Assembly (NCBI RefSeq): GCF_051020975.1
Contig: NW_027478170.1
Location: forward strand, 434,001 to 498,000
DNA: 64,000 nucleotides
Source of the DNA: Osmia lignaria lignaria
Taxonomy: Eukaryota; Arthropoda; Insecta; Hymenoptera; Megachilidae
Direction: 5' to 3'
The notes beneath the pieces were generated by a model. That model was given only the letters and a program-made list of their open reading frames with translations. It did not search any database and was not told the origin of the DNA. A program made the position numbers and the translations under genes. Shown here one piece after another: positions 23,182-35,739 of the stretch (positions are counted from its first letter, which is position 1; every line of letters starts with the position of its first letter).

Positions 23182-25757
23182 ACGTAATTCTCTACAAAAA
23201 ACGTCTCTTAACATTTTGCCATAGCTCGCTTCGTTTCCGAGATATTTGCAGATTCAGCTCAAAGGAACTGGCCTGACGGACATATTTCGAGATATTTCTT
23301 CTTCTTGTTGTTCTTCCTCTGCACAGCTAAGCTGGAAGTGGCATTTGCAGCTCGCAATAGTGCAGAGTTATCTCAAAGAAAGGGGCCACGGTGTTTCTGT
23401 ATCTCTATTATGTTGGTGCGGGTTCGGAACTTTTAAATATCTTGATATATCTCGAGAACTACGCATCTGCTCAAAAAATATCATAGAACATAAAAAGTAG
23501 GAAACTTAATTCTCTACAAAAAAGGTCTCTTAACATTTTGCCATAGCTCGCTTCGTTTCCGAGATATTTGCAGATTTATCTCAAGGGAAGGGGCCTGACG
23601 GACATATTTCGAGATATTTCTTCTTCTTGTTGTTCTTCTTCTGCACAGCTAAGCTGGAAGTGGCATTTGCGGATCGCACTAGTGCAGAGTTATCTCAACG
23701 AAAGGGGCCACGGTGTTTCTGTATCTCTATTATGTTGGTGCGGCTTCGGAACTTTTAAATATCTTGATATATCTCGAGAACTACGCATCTGATCAAAAAA
23801 TATCATAGAACATAAAAAGTAGGAAACTCAATTCTCTACAAAAAAGGTCTCTTAACATTTTGCCATAGCTCGCTTCGTTTCCGAGATATTTGCAGATTTA
23901 TCTCAAGGGAAGGGGCCTGACGGACATATTTCGAGATATTTCTTCTTCTTGTTGTTCTTCTTCTGCACAGCTAAGCTGGAAGTGGCATTTGCGGCTCGCA
24001 CTAGTGCAGAGTTATCTCAAAGAAAGGGGCCACGGTGTTTCTGTATCTCTATTATGTTGGTGCGGCTTCGGAACTTTTAAATATCTCGATATATTTCGAA
24101 AACTACGCTTCTGATCAAAAAATATCATAGAACATAAATTGTAGGAAACATAATTCTCTACAAAAAAGGTCTCTTAACATTTTGCCATAGCTCGCTTCGT
24201 TTCCGAGATATTTGCAGATATATCTCAAGGGAAGGGGCCTGACGGACATATTTCGAGATATTTCTTCTTCTTGTTGTTCTTCTTCTGCACAGCTAAGCTG
24301 GAAGTGGCATTTGCGGCTCGCACTAGTGCAGAGTTATCTCAAAGAAAGGGGCCACGGTGTTTCTGTATCTCTATTATGTTGGTGCGGCTTCGGAACTTTT
24401 AAATATCTTGATATATCTCGAGAACTACGCATCTGATCAAAAAATATCATAGAACATAAAAAGTAGGAAACTTAATTCTCTACAAAAAAGGTCTCTTAAC
24501 ATTTTGCCATAGCTCGCTTCGTTTCCGAAATATTTGCAGATATATCTCAAGGGAAGGGGCCTGACGGACATATTTCGAGATATTTCTTCTTCTTGTTGTT
24601 CTTCTTCTGCACAGCTAAGCTGGAAGTGGCATTTGCGGCTCGCACTAGTGCAGAGTTATCTCAAAGAAAGGGGCCACGGTGTTTCTGTATCTCTATTATG
24701 TTGGTGCGGCTTCGGAACTTTTAAATATCTCGATATATCTCGAAAACTACGCTTCTGATCAAAAAATATCATAGAACATAAATTGTAGGAAACATAATTC
24801 TCTACAAAAAACGTCTCTTAACATTTTGCCATAGCTCGCTTCGTTTCCGAGATATTTGCAGATTCAGCTCAAAGGAACTGGCCTGACGGACATATTTCGA
24901 GATATTTCTTCTTCTTGTTGTTCTTCCTCTGCACAGCTAAGCTGGAAGTGGCATTTGCAGCTCGCAATAGTGCAGAGTTATCTCAAAGAAAGGGGCCACG
25001 GTGTTTCTGTATCTCTATTATGTTGGTGCGGCTTCGGAACTTTTAAATATCTTGATATATCTCGAGAACTACGCATCTGATCAAAAAATATCATAGAACA
25101 TAAAAAGTAGGAAACTTAATTCTCTACAAAAAAGGTCTCTTAACATTTTGCCATAGCTCGCTTCGTTTCCGAGATATTTGCAGATATATCTCAAGGGTAG
25201 GGGCCTGACGGACATATTTCGAGATATTTCTTCTTCTTGTTGTTCTTCTTCTGCACAGCTAAGCTGGAAGTGGCATTTGCGGCTCGCACTACTGCAGAGT
25301 TATCTCAAAGAAAGGGGCCACGGTGTTTCTGTATCTCTATTATGTTGGTGCGGCTTCGGAACTTTTAAATATCTTGATATATCTCGAGAACTACGCTTCT
25401 GATCAAAAAATATCATAGAACATAAATTGTAGGAAACATAATTCTCTACAAAAAACGTCTCTTAACATTTTGCCATAGCTCGCTTCGTTTCCGAGATATT
25501 TGCAGATTCAGCTCAAAGGAACTGGCCTGACGGACATATTTCGAGATATTTCTTCTTCTTGTTGTTCTTCCTCTGCACAGCTAAGCTGGAAGTGGCATTT
25601 GCAGCTCGCAATAGTGCAGAGTTATCTCAAAGAAAGGGGCCACGGTGTTTCTGTATCTCTATTATGTTGGTGCGGCTTCGGAACTTTTAAATATCTTGAT
25701 ATATCTCGAGAACTACGCATCTGATCAAAAAATATCATAGAACATAAAAAGTAGGAA
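23182..25757. repeat. Shortened 8-mer copy of the preceding 10-mer (2,576 bp)
   Basis: Repeats the marker order of 19962-23181 but with two monomers fewer. The first two monomers lie 3,220 bp from their partners; the later ones lie 2,576 bp from theirs. The joint is inside the monomer at 23826-24147. Its head (GAAACTCAATTCTC) matches the monomer at 20606, and its tail (GATATATTTCGAAAAC) matches the one at 21250. This is a direct trace of unequal exchange. Confidence 0.9.
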
Positions 25758-26401
25758 ACTTAATTCTCTACAAAAAAGGTCTCTTAACATTTTGCCATAG
25801 CTCGCTTCGTTTCCGAGATATTTGCAGATATATCTCAAGGGAAGGGGCCTGACGGACATATTTCGAGATATTTCTTCTTCTTGTTGTTCTTCCTCTGCAC
25901 AGCTAAGCTGGAAGTGGCATTTGCGGCTCGCACTAGTGCAGAGTTATCTCAACGAAACGGGCCACGGTGTTTCTGTATCTCTATTATGTTGGTGCGGCTT
26001 CGGAACTTTTAAATATCTCGATATATCTTGAAAACTACGCTTCTGATCAAAAAATATCATAGAACATAAATTGTAGGAAACATAATTCTCTACAAAAAAG
26101 GTCTCTTAACATTTTGCCATAACTCGCTTCGCTTCCGAGATATTTGCAGATATATCTCAAGGGAAGGGGCCTGACGGACATATTTCCAGATATTTCTTCT
26201 TCTTGTTGTTCTTCTTCTGCACAGCTAAGCTGGAAGTGGCATTTACAGCTCGCAATAGTGCAGAGTTATCTCAAAGAAAGGGGCCACGGTGTTTCTGTAT
26301 CTCTATTATGTTGGTGCGGCTTCGGAACTTTTAAATATCTTGATATATCTCGAGAACTACGCATCAGATCAAAAAATATCATAGAACATAAAAAGTAGGA
26401 A
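25758..26401. repeat. Two transition monomers
   Basis: Two monomers between the 8-mer and the 11-mer. The first has CTCAACGAAACGGGCC and ATATCTTGAAAAC. The second has CCATAACTCGCTTCGCTTCC and TTTCCAGATATTTC, which removes one GAGATA motif. The tail of the second (CGCATCAGATC) is also found at the end of the first 11-mer copy near 29904, so the 11-mer match begins inside it. Confidence 0.7.
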
Positions 26402-29400
26402 ACTTAATTCTCTACAAAAAAGGTCTCTTAACATTTTGCCATAGCTCTCTTCGTTTCCGAGATATTTGCAGATTTATCTCAAGGGAAGGGGCCTGACGGA
26501 CATATTTCGAGATATTTCTTCTTCTTGTTGTTCTTTTTCTGCACAGCTAAGCTGGAAGTGGCATTTGCAGCTCGCAATAGTGCAGAGTTATCTCAAAGAA
26601 AGGGGCCACGGTGTTTCTGTATCTCTATTATGTTGGTGCGGCTTGGGAACTTTTAAATATCTTGATATATCTCGAGAACTTCGCATCTGATCAAAAAATA
26701 TCATAGAACATAAAAAGTAGGAAACTTAATTCTCTACAAAAAAGGTCTCTTAACATTTTGCCATAGCTCGCTTCGTTTCCGAGATATTTGCAGATTTATC
26801 TCAAGGGAAGGGGCCTGACGGACATATTTCGAGATATTTCTTCTTCTTGTTGTTCTTCTTCTGCACAGCTAAGCTGGAAGTGGCATTTGCGGCTCGCACT
26901 AGTGCAGAGTTATCTCAAAGAAAGGGGCCACGGTGTTTCTGTATCCCTATTATGTTGGTGCGGCTTCGGAACTTTTAAATATCTCGATATATCTCGAAAA
27001 CTACGCTTCTGATCAAAAAATATCATAGAACATAAATTTTAGGAAACATAATTCCCTACAAAAAACGTCTCTTAACATTTTGCCATAGCTCGCCTCGTTT
27101 CCGAGATATTTGCAGATTCAGCTCAAAGGAACTGGCCTGACGGACATATTTCGAGATATTTCTTCTTCTTGTTGTTCTTCTTCTGCACAGCTAAGCTGGA
27201 AGTGGCATTTGCGGCTCGCACTAGTGCAGAGTTATCTCAAAGAAAGGGGCCACGGTGTTTCTGTATCTCTATTATGTTGGTGCGGCTTCGGAACTTTTAA
27301 ATATCTCGATATATCTCGAAAACTACGCTTCTGATCAAAAAATATCATAGAACATAAATTGTAGGAAACATAATTCTCTACAAAAAAGGTCTCTTAAGAT
27401 TTTGCCATAGCTCGTTTCGTTTCCGAGATATTTGCAGATATATCTCAAGGGAAGGGGCCTGACGGACATATTTCGAGATATTTCTTCTTCTTGTTGTTCT
27501 TCTTCTGCACAGCTAAGCTGGAAGTGGCATTTGCAGCTCGCAATAGTGCAGAGTTATCTCAAAGAAAGGGGCCACGGTGTTTCTGTATCTCTATTATGTT
27601 GGTGCGGCTTCGGAACTTTTAAATATCTCGATATATCTCGAAAACTACGCTTCTGATCAAAAAATATCATAGAACATAAAAAGTAGGAAACTTAATTCTC
27701 TACAAAAAAGGTCTCTTAACATTTTCCCATAGCTTGCTTCGTTTTCGAGATATTTGCAGATTTATCTCAAGGGAAGGGGACTGACGGACATATTTCGAGA
27801 TATTTCTTCTTCTTGTTGTTCTTCTTCTGCACAGCTAAGCTGGAAGTGGCATTTGCAGCTCGCAATAGTGCAGAGTTATCTCAAAGAAAGAGGCCACGGT
27901 GTTTCTGTACCTCTATTATGTTGGTGCAGCTTCGGAACTTTTAAATATCTTGATATATCTCGAGAACTACGCATCTGATCAAAAAATATCATAGAACATA
28001 AAAAGTAGAAAACTTAATTCTCTACAAAAAAGGTCTCTCAACATTTTGCCATAGCTCGCTTCGTTTCCGAGATATATGCAGATTTATCTCAAGGGAAGGG
28101 GCCTGACGGACATATTTCGAGATATTTCTTCTTCTTGTTGTTCTTCTTCTGCACAGCTAACCTGGAAGTGGCATTTGCAGCTCGCAATAGTGCAGAGTTA
28201 TCTCAAAGAAAGGGGCCACGGTATTTCTGTATCTCTATTATGTTGGTGCGGCTTCGGAACTTTGAAATATCTTGATATATCACGAGAACTACGCATCTGA
28301 TCAAAAAATATCATAGAACATAAAAAGTAGGAAACTTAATTCTCTACAAAAAAGGTCTCTTAATATTTTGCCATAGCTCGCTTCGTTTCCGCGATATTTG
28401 CAGATTTATCTCAAGGGAAGGGGCCTGACGGACATATTTCGAGATATTTCTTCTTCTTGTTGTTCTTCTTCTGCACAGCTAAGCTGGAAGTGGCATTTGC
28501 GGCTCGCACTAGTGCACAGTTATCTCAAAGAAAGGGGCCACGGTGTTTCTGTATCTCTATTATGTTGGTGCGGCTTCGGAACTTTTAAATATCTCGATAT
28601 ATCTCGAAAACTACGCATCTGATCAAAAAATATTATAGAACATAAAAAGTAGGAAACTTAATTCTCTACAAAAAAGGTCTCTTAACATTTTGCCATAGCT
28701 CGCTTCGTTTCCGAGATATTTGCAGGTTTATCTCAAGGGAAGGGGCCTAACGGACATATTTCGAGATATTTCTTCTTCTTGTTGTTCTTCTTCTGCACAG
28801 CTAAGCTGGAAGTGGCATTTGCGGCTCGCACTAGTGCAGAGTTATCTCAAAGAAAGGGGCCACGGTGTTTCTGTATCTCTATTATGTTGGTGCGGCTTCG
28901 GAACTTTTAAATATCTCGATATATCTCGAAAACTACGCTTCTGATCAAAAAATATCATAGAACATAAATTGTAGGAAACATAATTCTCTACAAAAAAGTT
29001 CTCTTAACATTTTGCCATAGCTCGCCTCGTTTCCGAGATATTTGCAGATATATCTCAAGGGAAGGGGCCTGACGGACATATTTCGAGATATTTCTTCTTC
29101 TTGTTGTTCTTCTTCTGCACAGCTAAGCTGGAAGTGGCATTTGCAGCTCGCAATACTGCAGAGTTATCTCAAAGAAAGGGGCCACGGTGTTTCTGTATCT
29201 CTATTATGTTGGTGCGGCTTCGGAACTTTTAAATATCTTGATATATCTCGAGAACTACGCATCTGATCAAATAATATCATAGAACATAAATTGTAGGAAA
29301 CATAATTCTCTACAAAAAAGGTCTCTTAAGATTTTGCCATAGCTCGTTTCGTTTCCGAGATATTTGCAGATATATCTCAAGGGAAGGGGCCTGACGGACA

Positions 29401-29943
29401 TATTTCGAGATATTTCTTCTTCTTGTTGTTCTTCTTCTGCACAGCTAAGCTGGAAGTGGCATTTGCAGCTCGCAATAGTGCAGAGTTATCTCAAAGAAAG
29501 GGGCCACGGTGTTTCTGTATCTCTATTATGTTGGTGCGGCTTCGGAACTTTTAAATATCTTGATATATCTCGAGAACTACGCATCTGATCAAAAAATATC
29601 ATAGAACATAAAAAGTAGGAAACTTAATTCTCTACAAAAAAGGTCTCTTAACATTTTGCCATAGCTCTCTTCGTTTCCGAGATATTTGCAGATTTATCTC
29701 AAGGGAAGGGGCCTGACGGACATATTTCGAGATATTTCTTCTTCTTGTTGTTCTTCTTCTGCACAGCTAAGCTGGAAGTGGCATTTGCAGGTCGCAATAG
29801 TGCAGAGTTATCTCAAAGAAAGGGCCCACGGTGTTTCTGTATCTCTATTATGTTGGTGCGGCTTCGGAACTTTTAAATATCTTGATATATCTCGAGAACT
29901 ACGCATCAGATCAAAAAATATCATAGAACATAAAAAGTAGGAA
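26402..29943. repeat. 11-mer higher-order repeat (3,542 bp), copy 1
   Basis: Eleven monomers with clear markers. They include TTCTTTTTCTGC with GGCTTGGGAAC; CATAAATTTTAGG and ATTCCCTAC; an S-type monomer; TTTTCCCATAGCTTGC with GTACCTCTATT and GTGCAGCTTCGG; CTAACCTGG with GGTATTTCTG; CCGCGATATTTG; TTGCAGGTTTATC; CAATACTGCAG with AAATAATATC; and AAAGGGCCCAC. The same order begins again 3,542 bp later, and the rare markers I checked recur exactly. Confidence 0.93.
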
Positions 29944-32900
29944 ACTTAATTCTCTACAAAAAAGGTCTCTTAACATTTTGCCATAGCTCTCTTCGTTTCC
30001 GAGATATTTGCAGATTTATCTCAAGGGAAGGGGCCTGACGGACATATTTCGAGATATTTCTTCTTCTTGTTGTTCTTTTTCTGCACAGCTAAGCTGGAAG
30101 TGGCATTTGCAGCTCGCAATAGTGCAGAGTTATCTCAAAGAAAGGGGCCACGGTGTTTCTGTATCTCTATTATGTTGGTGCGGCTTGGGAACTTTTAAAT
30201 ATCTTGATATATCTCGAGAACTTCGCATCTGATCAAAAAATATCATAGAACATAAAAAGTAGGAAACTTAATTCTCTACAAAAAAGGTCTCTTAACATTT
30301 TGCCATAGCTCGCTTCGTTTCCGAGATATTTGCAGATTTATCTCAAGGGAAGGGGCCTGACGGACATATTTCGAGATATTTCTTCTTCTTGTTGTTCTTC
30401 TTCTGCACAGCTAAGCTGGAAGTGGCATTTGCGGCTCGCACTAGTGCAGAGTTATCTCAAAGAAAGGGGCCACGGTGTTTCTGTATCCCTATTATGTTGG
30501 TGCGGCTTCGGAACTTTTAAATATCTCGATATATCTCGAAAACTACGCTTCTGATCAAAAAATATCATAGAACATAAATTTTAGGAAACATAATTCCCTA
30601 CAAAAAACGTCTCTTAACATTTTGCCATAGCTCGCCTCGTTTCCGAGATATTTGCAGATTCAGCTCAAAGGAACTGGCCTGACGGACATATTTCGAGATA
30701 TTTCTTCTTCTTGTTGTTCTTCTTCTGCACAGCTAAGCTGGAAGTGGCATTTGCGGCTCGCACTAGTGCAGAGTTATCTCAAAGAAAGGGGCCACGGTGT
30801 TTCTGTATCTCTATTATGTTGGTGCGGCTTCGGAACTTTTAAATATCTCGATATATCTCGAAAACTACGCTTCTGATCAAAAAATATCATAGAACATAAA
30901 TTGTAGGAAACATAATTCTCTACAAAAAAGGTCTCTTAAGATTTTGCCATAGCTCGTTTCGTTTCCGAGATATTTGCAGATATATCTCAAGGGAAGGGGC
31001 CTGACGGACATATTTCGAGATATTTCTTCTTCTTGTTGTTCTTCTTCTGCACAGCTAAGCTGGAAGTGGCATTTGCAGCTCGCAATAGTGCAGAGTTATC
31101 TCAAAGAAAGGGGCCACGGTGTTTCTGTATCTCTATTATGTTGGTGCGGCTTCGGAACTTTTAAATATCTCGATATATCTCGAAAACTACGCTTCTGATC
31201 AAAAAATATCATAGAACATAAAAAGTAGGAAACTTAATTCTCTACAAAAAAGGTCTCTTAACATTTTCCCATAGCTTGCTTCGTTTTCGAGATATTTGCA
31301 GATTTATCTCAAGGGAAGGGGACTGACGGACATATTTCGAGATATTTCTTCTTCTTGTTGTTCTTCTTCTGCACAGCTAAGCTGGAAGTGGCATTTGCAG
31401 CTCGCAATAGTGCAGAGTTATCTCAAAGAAAGAGGCCACGGTGTTTCTGTACCTCTATTATGTTGGTGCAGCTTCGGAACTTTTAAATATCTTGATATAT
31501 CTCGAGAACTACGCATCTGATCAAAAAATATCATAGAACATAAAAAGTAGAAAACTTAATTCTCTACAAAAAAGGTCTCTCAACATTTTGCCATAGCTCG
31601 CTTCGTTTCCGAGATATATGCAGATTTATCTCAAGGGAAGGGGCCTGACGGACATATTTCGAGATATTTCTTCTTCTTGTTGTTCTTCTTCTGCACAGCT
31701 AACCTGGAAGTGGCATTTGCAGCTCGCAATAGTGCAGAGTTATCTCAAAGAAAGGGGCCACGGTATTTCTGTATCTCTATTATGTTGGTGCGGCTTCGGA
31801 ACTTTGAAATATCTTGATATATCACGAGAACTACGCATCTGATCAAAAAATATCATAGAACATAAAAAGTAGGAAACTTAATTCTCTACAAAAAAGGTCT
31901 CTTAATATTTTGCCATAGCTCGCTTCGTTTCCGCGATATTTGCAGATTTATCTCAAGGGAAGGGGCCTGACGGACATATTTCGAGATATTTCTTCTTCTT
32001 GTTGTTCTTCTTCTGCACAGCTAAGCTGGAAGTGGCATTTGCGGCTCGCACTAGTGCACAGTTATCTCAAAGAAAGGGGCCACGGTGTTTCTGTATCTCT
32101 ATTATGTTGGTGCGGCTTCGGAACTTTTAAATATCTCGATATATCTCGAAAACTACGCATCTGATCAAAAAATATTATAGAACATAAAAAGTAGGAAACT
32201 TAATTCTCTACAAAAAAGGTCTCTTAACATTTTGCCATAGCTCGCTTCGTTTCCGAGATATTTGCAGGTTTATCTCAAGGGAAGGGGCCTAACGGACATA
32301 TTTCGAGATATTTCTTCTTCTTGTTGTTCTTCTTCTGCACAGCTAAGCTGGAAGTGGCATTTGCGGCTCGCACTAGTGCAGAGTTATCTCAAAGAAAGGG
32401 GCCACGGTGTTTCTGTATCTCTATTATGTTGGTGCGGCTTCGGAACTTTTAAATATCTCGATATATCTCGAAAACTACGCTTCTGATCAAAAAATATCAT
32501 AGAACATAAATTGTAGGAAACATAATTCTCTACAAAAAAGTTCTCTTAACATTTTGCCATAGCTCGCCTCGTTTCCGAGATATTTGCAGATATATCTCAA
32601 GGGAAGGGGCCTGACGGACATATTTCGAGATATTTCTTCTTCTTGTTGTTCTTCTTCTGCACAGCTAAGCTGGAAGTGGCATTTGCAGCTCGCAATACTG
32701 CAGAGTTATCTCAAAGAAAGGGGCCACGGTGTTTCTGTATCTCTATTATGTTGGTGCGGCTTCGGAACTTTTAAATATCTTGATATATCTCGAGAACTAC
32801 GCATCTGATCAAATAATATCATAGAACATAAATTGTAGGAAACATAATTCTCTACAAAAAAGGTCTCTTAAGATTTTGCCATAGCTCGTTTCGTTTCCGA

Positions 32901-33163
32901 GATATTTGCAGATATATCTCAAGGGAAGGGGCCTGACGGACATATTTCGAGATATTTCTTCTTCTTGTTGTTCTTCTTCTGCACAGCTAAGCTGGAAGTG
33001 GCATTTGCAGCTCGCAATAGTGCAGAGTTATCTCAAAGAAAGGGGCCACGGTGTTTCTGTATCTCTATTATGTTGGTGCGGCTTCGGAACTTTTAAATAT
33101 CTTGATATATCTCGAGAACTACGCATCTGATCAAAAAATATCATAGAAAATAAAAAGTAGGAC
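29944..33163. repeat. 11-mer higher-order repeat, copy 2 (ten monomers before divergence)
   Basis: Repeats the marker order of 26402-29943 at a 3,542-bp lag. The match stays close until about 33146. There the junction reads AGAAAATAAAAAGTAGGACA, while copy 1 has AGAACATAAAAAGTAGGAAA. The eleventh monomer (33164) still carries AAAGGGCCCAC but has a different tail, CTCGAAAACTACGCTTC. It begins the next family of blocks. Confidence 0.92.
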
Positions 33164-35739
33164 ATTTAATTCTCTACAAAAAAGGTCTCTTAACATTTTG
33201 CCATAGCTCGCTTCGTTTCCGAGATATTTGCAGATTTATCTCAAGGGAAGGGGCCTGACGGACATATTTCGAGATATTTCTTCTTCTTGTTGTTCTTCTT
33301 CTGCACAGCTAAGCTGGAAGTGGCATTTGCAGGTCGCAATAGTGCAGAGTTATCTCAAAGAAAGGGCCCACGGTGTTTCTGTATCTCTATTATGTTGGTG
33401 CGGCTTCGGAACTTTTAAATATCTCGATATATCTCGAAAACTACGCTTCTGATCAAAAAATATCATAGAACATAAAAAGTAGGAAACTTAATTCTCTACA
33501 AAAAAGGTCTCTTAACATTTTCCCATAGCTTGCTTCGTTTTCGAGATATTTGCAGATTTATCTCAAGGGAAGGGGACTGACGGACATATTTCGAGATATT
33601 TCTTCTTCTTGTTGTTCTTCTTCTGCACAGCTAAGCTGGAAGTGGCATTTGCAGCTCGCAATAGTGCAGAGTTATCTCAAAGAAAGAGGCCACGGTGTTT
33701 CTGTACCTCTATTATGTTGGTGCAGCTTCGGAACTTTTAAATATCTTGATATATCTCGAGAACTACGCATCTGATCAAAAAATATCATAGAACATAAAAA
33801 GTAGAAAACTTAATTCTCTACAAAAAAGGTCTCTCAACATTTTGCCATAGCTCGCTTCGTTTCCGAGATATATGCAGATTTATCTCAAGGGAAGGGGCCT
33901 GACGGACATATTTCGAGATATTTCTTCTTCTTGTTGTTCTTCTTCTGCACAGCTAAACTGGAAGTGGCATTTCCAGCTCGCAATAGTGCAGAGTTATCTC
34001 AAAGAATGGGGCCACGGTGTTTCTGTATCTCTATTATGTTGGTGCGGCTTCGGAACTTTTAAATATCTTGATATATCTCGAGAACTACGCATCTGATCAA
34101 AAAATATCATAGAACATAAAAAGTAGGTAACTTAATACTCTACAAAAAAGGTCTCCTAAGATTTTGCCATAGCTCGCTTCGTTTCCGAGATATTTGCAGA
34201 TTCAGCTCAAAGGAACTGGCCTGACGGACATATTTCGAGATATTTCTTCTTCTTGTTGTTCTTCCTCTGCACAGCTAAGCTGGAAGTGGCATTTGCAGCT
34301 CGCAATACTGCAGAGTTATCTCAAAGAAAGGGGCCACGGTGTTTCTGTATCTCTATCATGTTGGTGCGGCTTCGGAACTTTTAAATATCTTGATATATCT
34401 CGAGAACTACGCATCTGATCAAATAATATCATAGAACATAAAAAGTAGGTAACTTAATACTCTACAAAAAAGGTCTCCTAACATTTTGCCATAGCTCGCT
34501 TCGTTTCCGAGATATTTGCAGATTCAGCTCAAAGGAACTGGCCTGACGGACATATTTCGAGATATTTCTTCTTCTTGTTGTTCTTCCTCTGCACAGCTAA
34601 GCTGGAAGTGGCATTTGCAGCTCGCAATACTGCAGAGTTATCTCAAAGAAAGGGGCCACGGTGTTTCTGTATCTCTATCATGTTGGTGCGGCTTCGGAAC
34701 TTTTAAATATCTTGATATATCTCGAGAACTACGCATCTGATCAAATAATATCATAGAACATAAAAAGTAGGAAACTTAATTCTCTACAAGTAAGGTCTCT
34801 TAACATTTTGCCATAGCTCGCTTCGTTTCCGAGATATTTGCAGATTTATCTCAAGAGAAGGGGCCTGACGGACATATTTCGAGATATTTCTTCTTCTTGT
34901 TGTTCTTCTTCTGCACAGCTAAGCTGGAAGTGGCATTTGCAGCTCGCAATAGTGCAGAGTTACCTCAAAGAAAGGGGCCACGGTGTTTCTGTATCTCTAT
35001 TATGTTGGTGCGGCTTCGGAACTTTTAAATATCTGGATATATCTCGAGAACTACGCATCTGATCAAAAAATATCATAGAACATAAAAAGTAGGAAACTTA
35101 ATTCTCTACAAAAAAGGTCTCTTACCATTTTGCCATAGCTCGCTTCGTTTCCGAGATATTTGCAGATTTATCTCAAGGGAAGAGGACTGACGGACATATT
35201 TCGAGATATTTCTTCTTCTTGTTGTTCTTCTTCTGCACAGCTAAGCTGGAAGTGGCATTTGCAGCTCGCAATAGTGCAGAGTTATCTCAAAGAAAGAGGC
35301 CACGGTGTTTCTGTACCTCTATTATGTTGGTGCAGCTTCGGAACTTTTAAATATCTTGATCTATCTCGAGAACTACGCATCTGATCAAAAAATATCATAG
35401 AACATAAAAAGTAGGAAACATAATTCTCTACAAAAAAGGTCTCTTAAGATTTTGCCATAGCTCGTTTCGTTTCCGAGATATTTGCAGATATATCTCAAGG
35501 GAAGGGGCCTGACGGACATATTTCGAGATATTTCTTCTTCTTGTTGTTCTTCTTCTGCACAGCTAAACTGGAAGTGGCATTTCCAGCTCGCAATAGTGCA
35601 GAGGTATCTCAAAGAATGGGGCCACGGTGTTTCTGTATCTCTATTATGTTGGTGCGGCTTCGGAACTTTTAAATATCTTGATATATCTCGAGAACTACGC
35701 ATCTGATCGAAAAATATCATAGAAAATAAAAAGTAGGAC
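33164..35739. repeat. 8-mer block ancestral or related to the 17-mer
   Basis: Eight monomers in the order AAAGGGCCCAC; GTACCTCTATT; AAGAATGGGG; S-type; S-type; CAAGAGAAGGGG with TTACCTC; AGAGGACTGACGG with TTGATCTATC; GCAGAGGTATC with AAGAATGGGG. All of these reappear in the 17-mer that follows, but with additional monomers there. Its last junction (AGAAAATAAAAAG, GGACATTTAATT) is the same as the one that starts each 17-mer. Confidence 0.88.
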
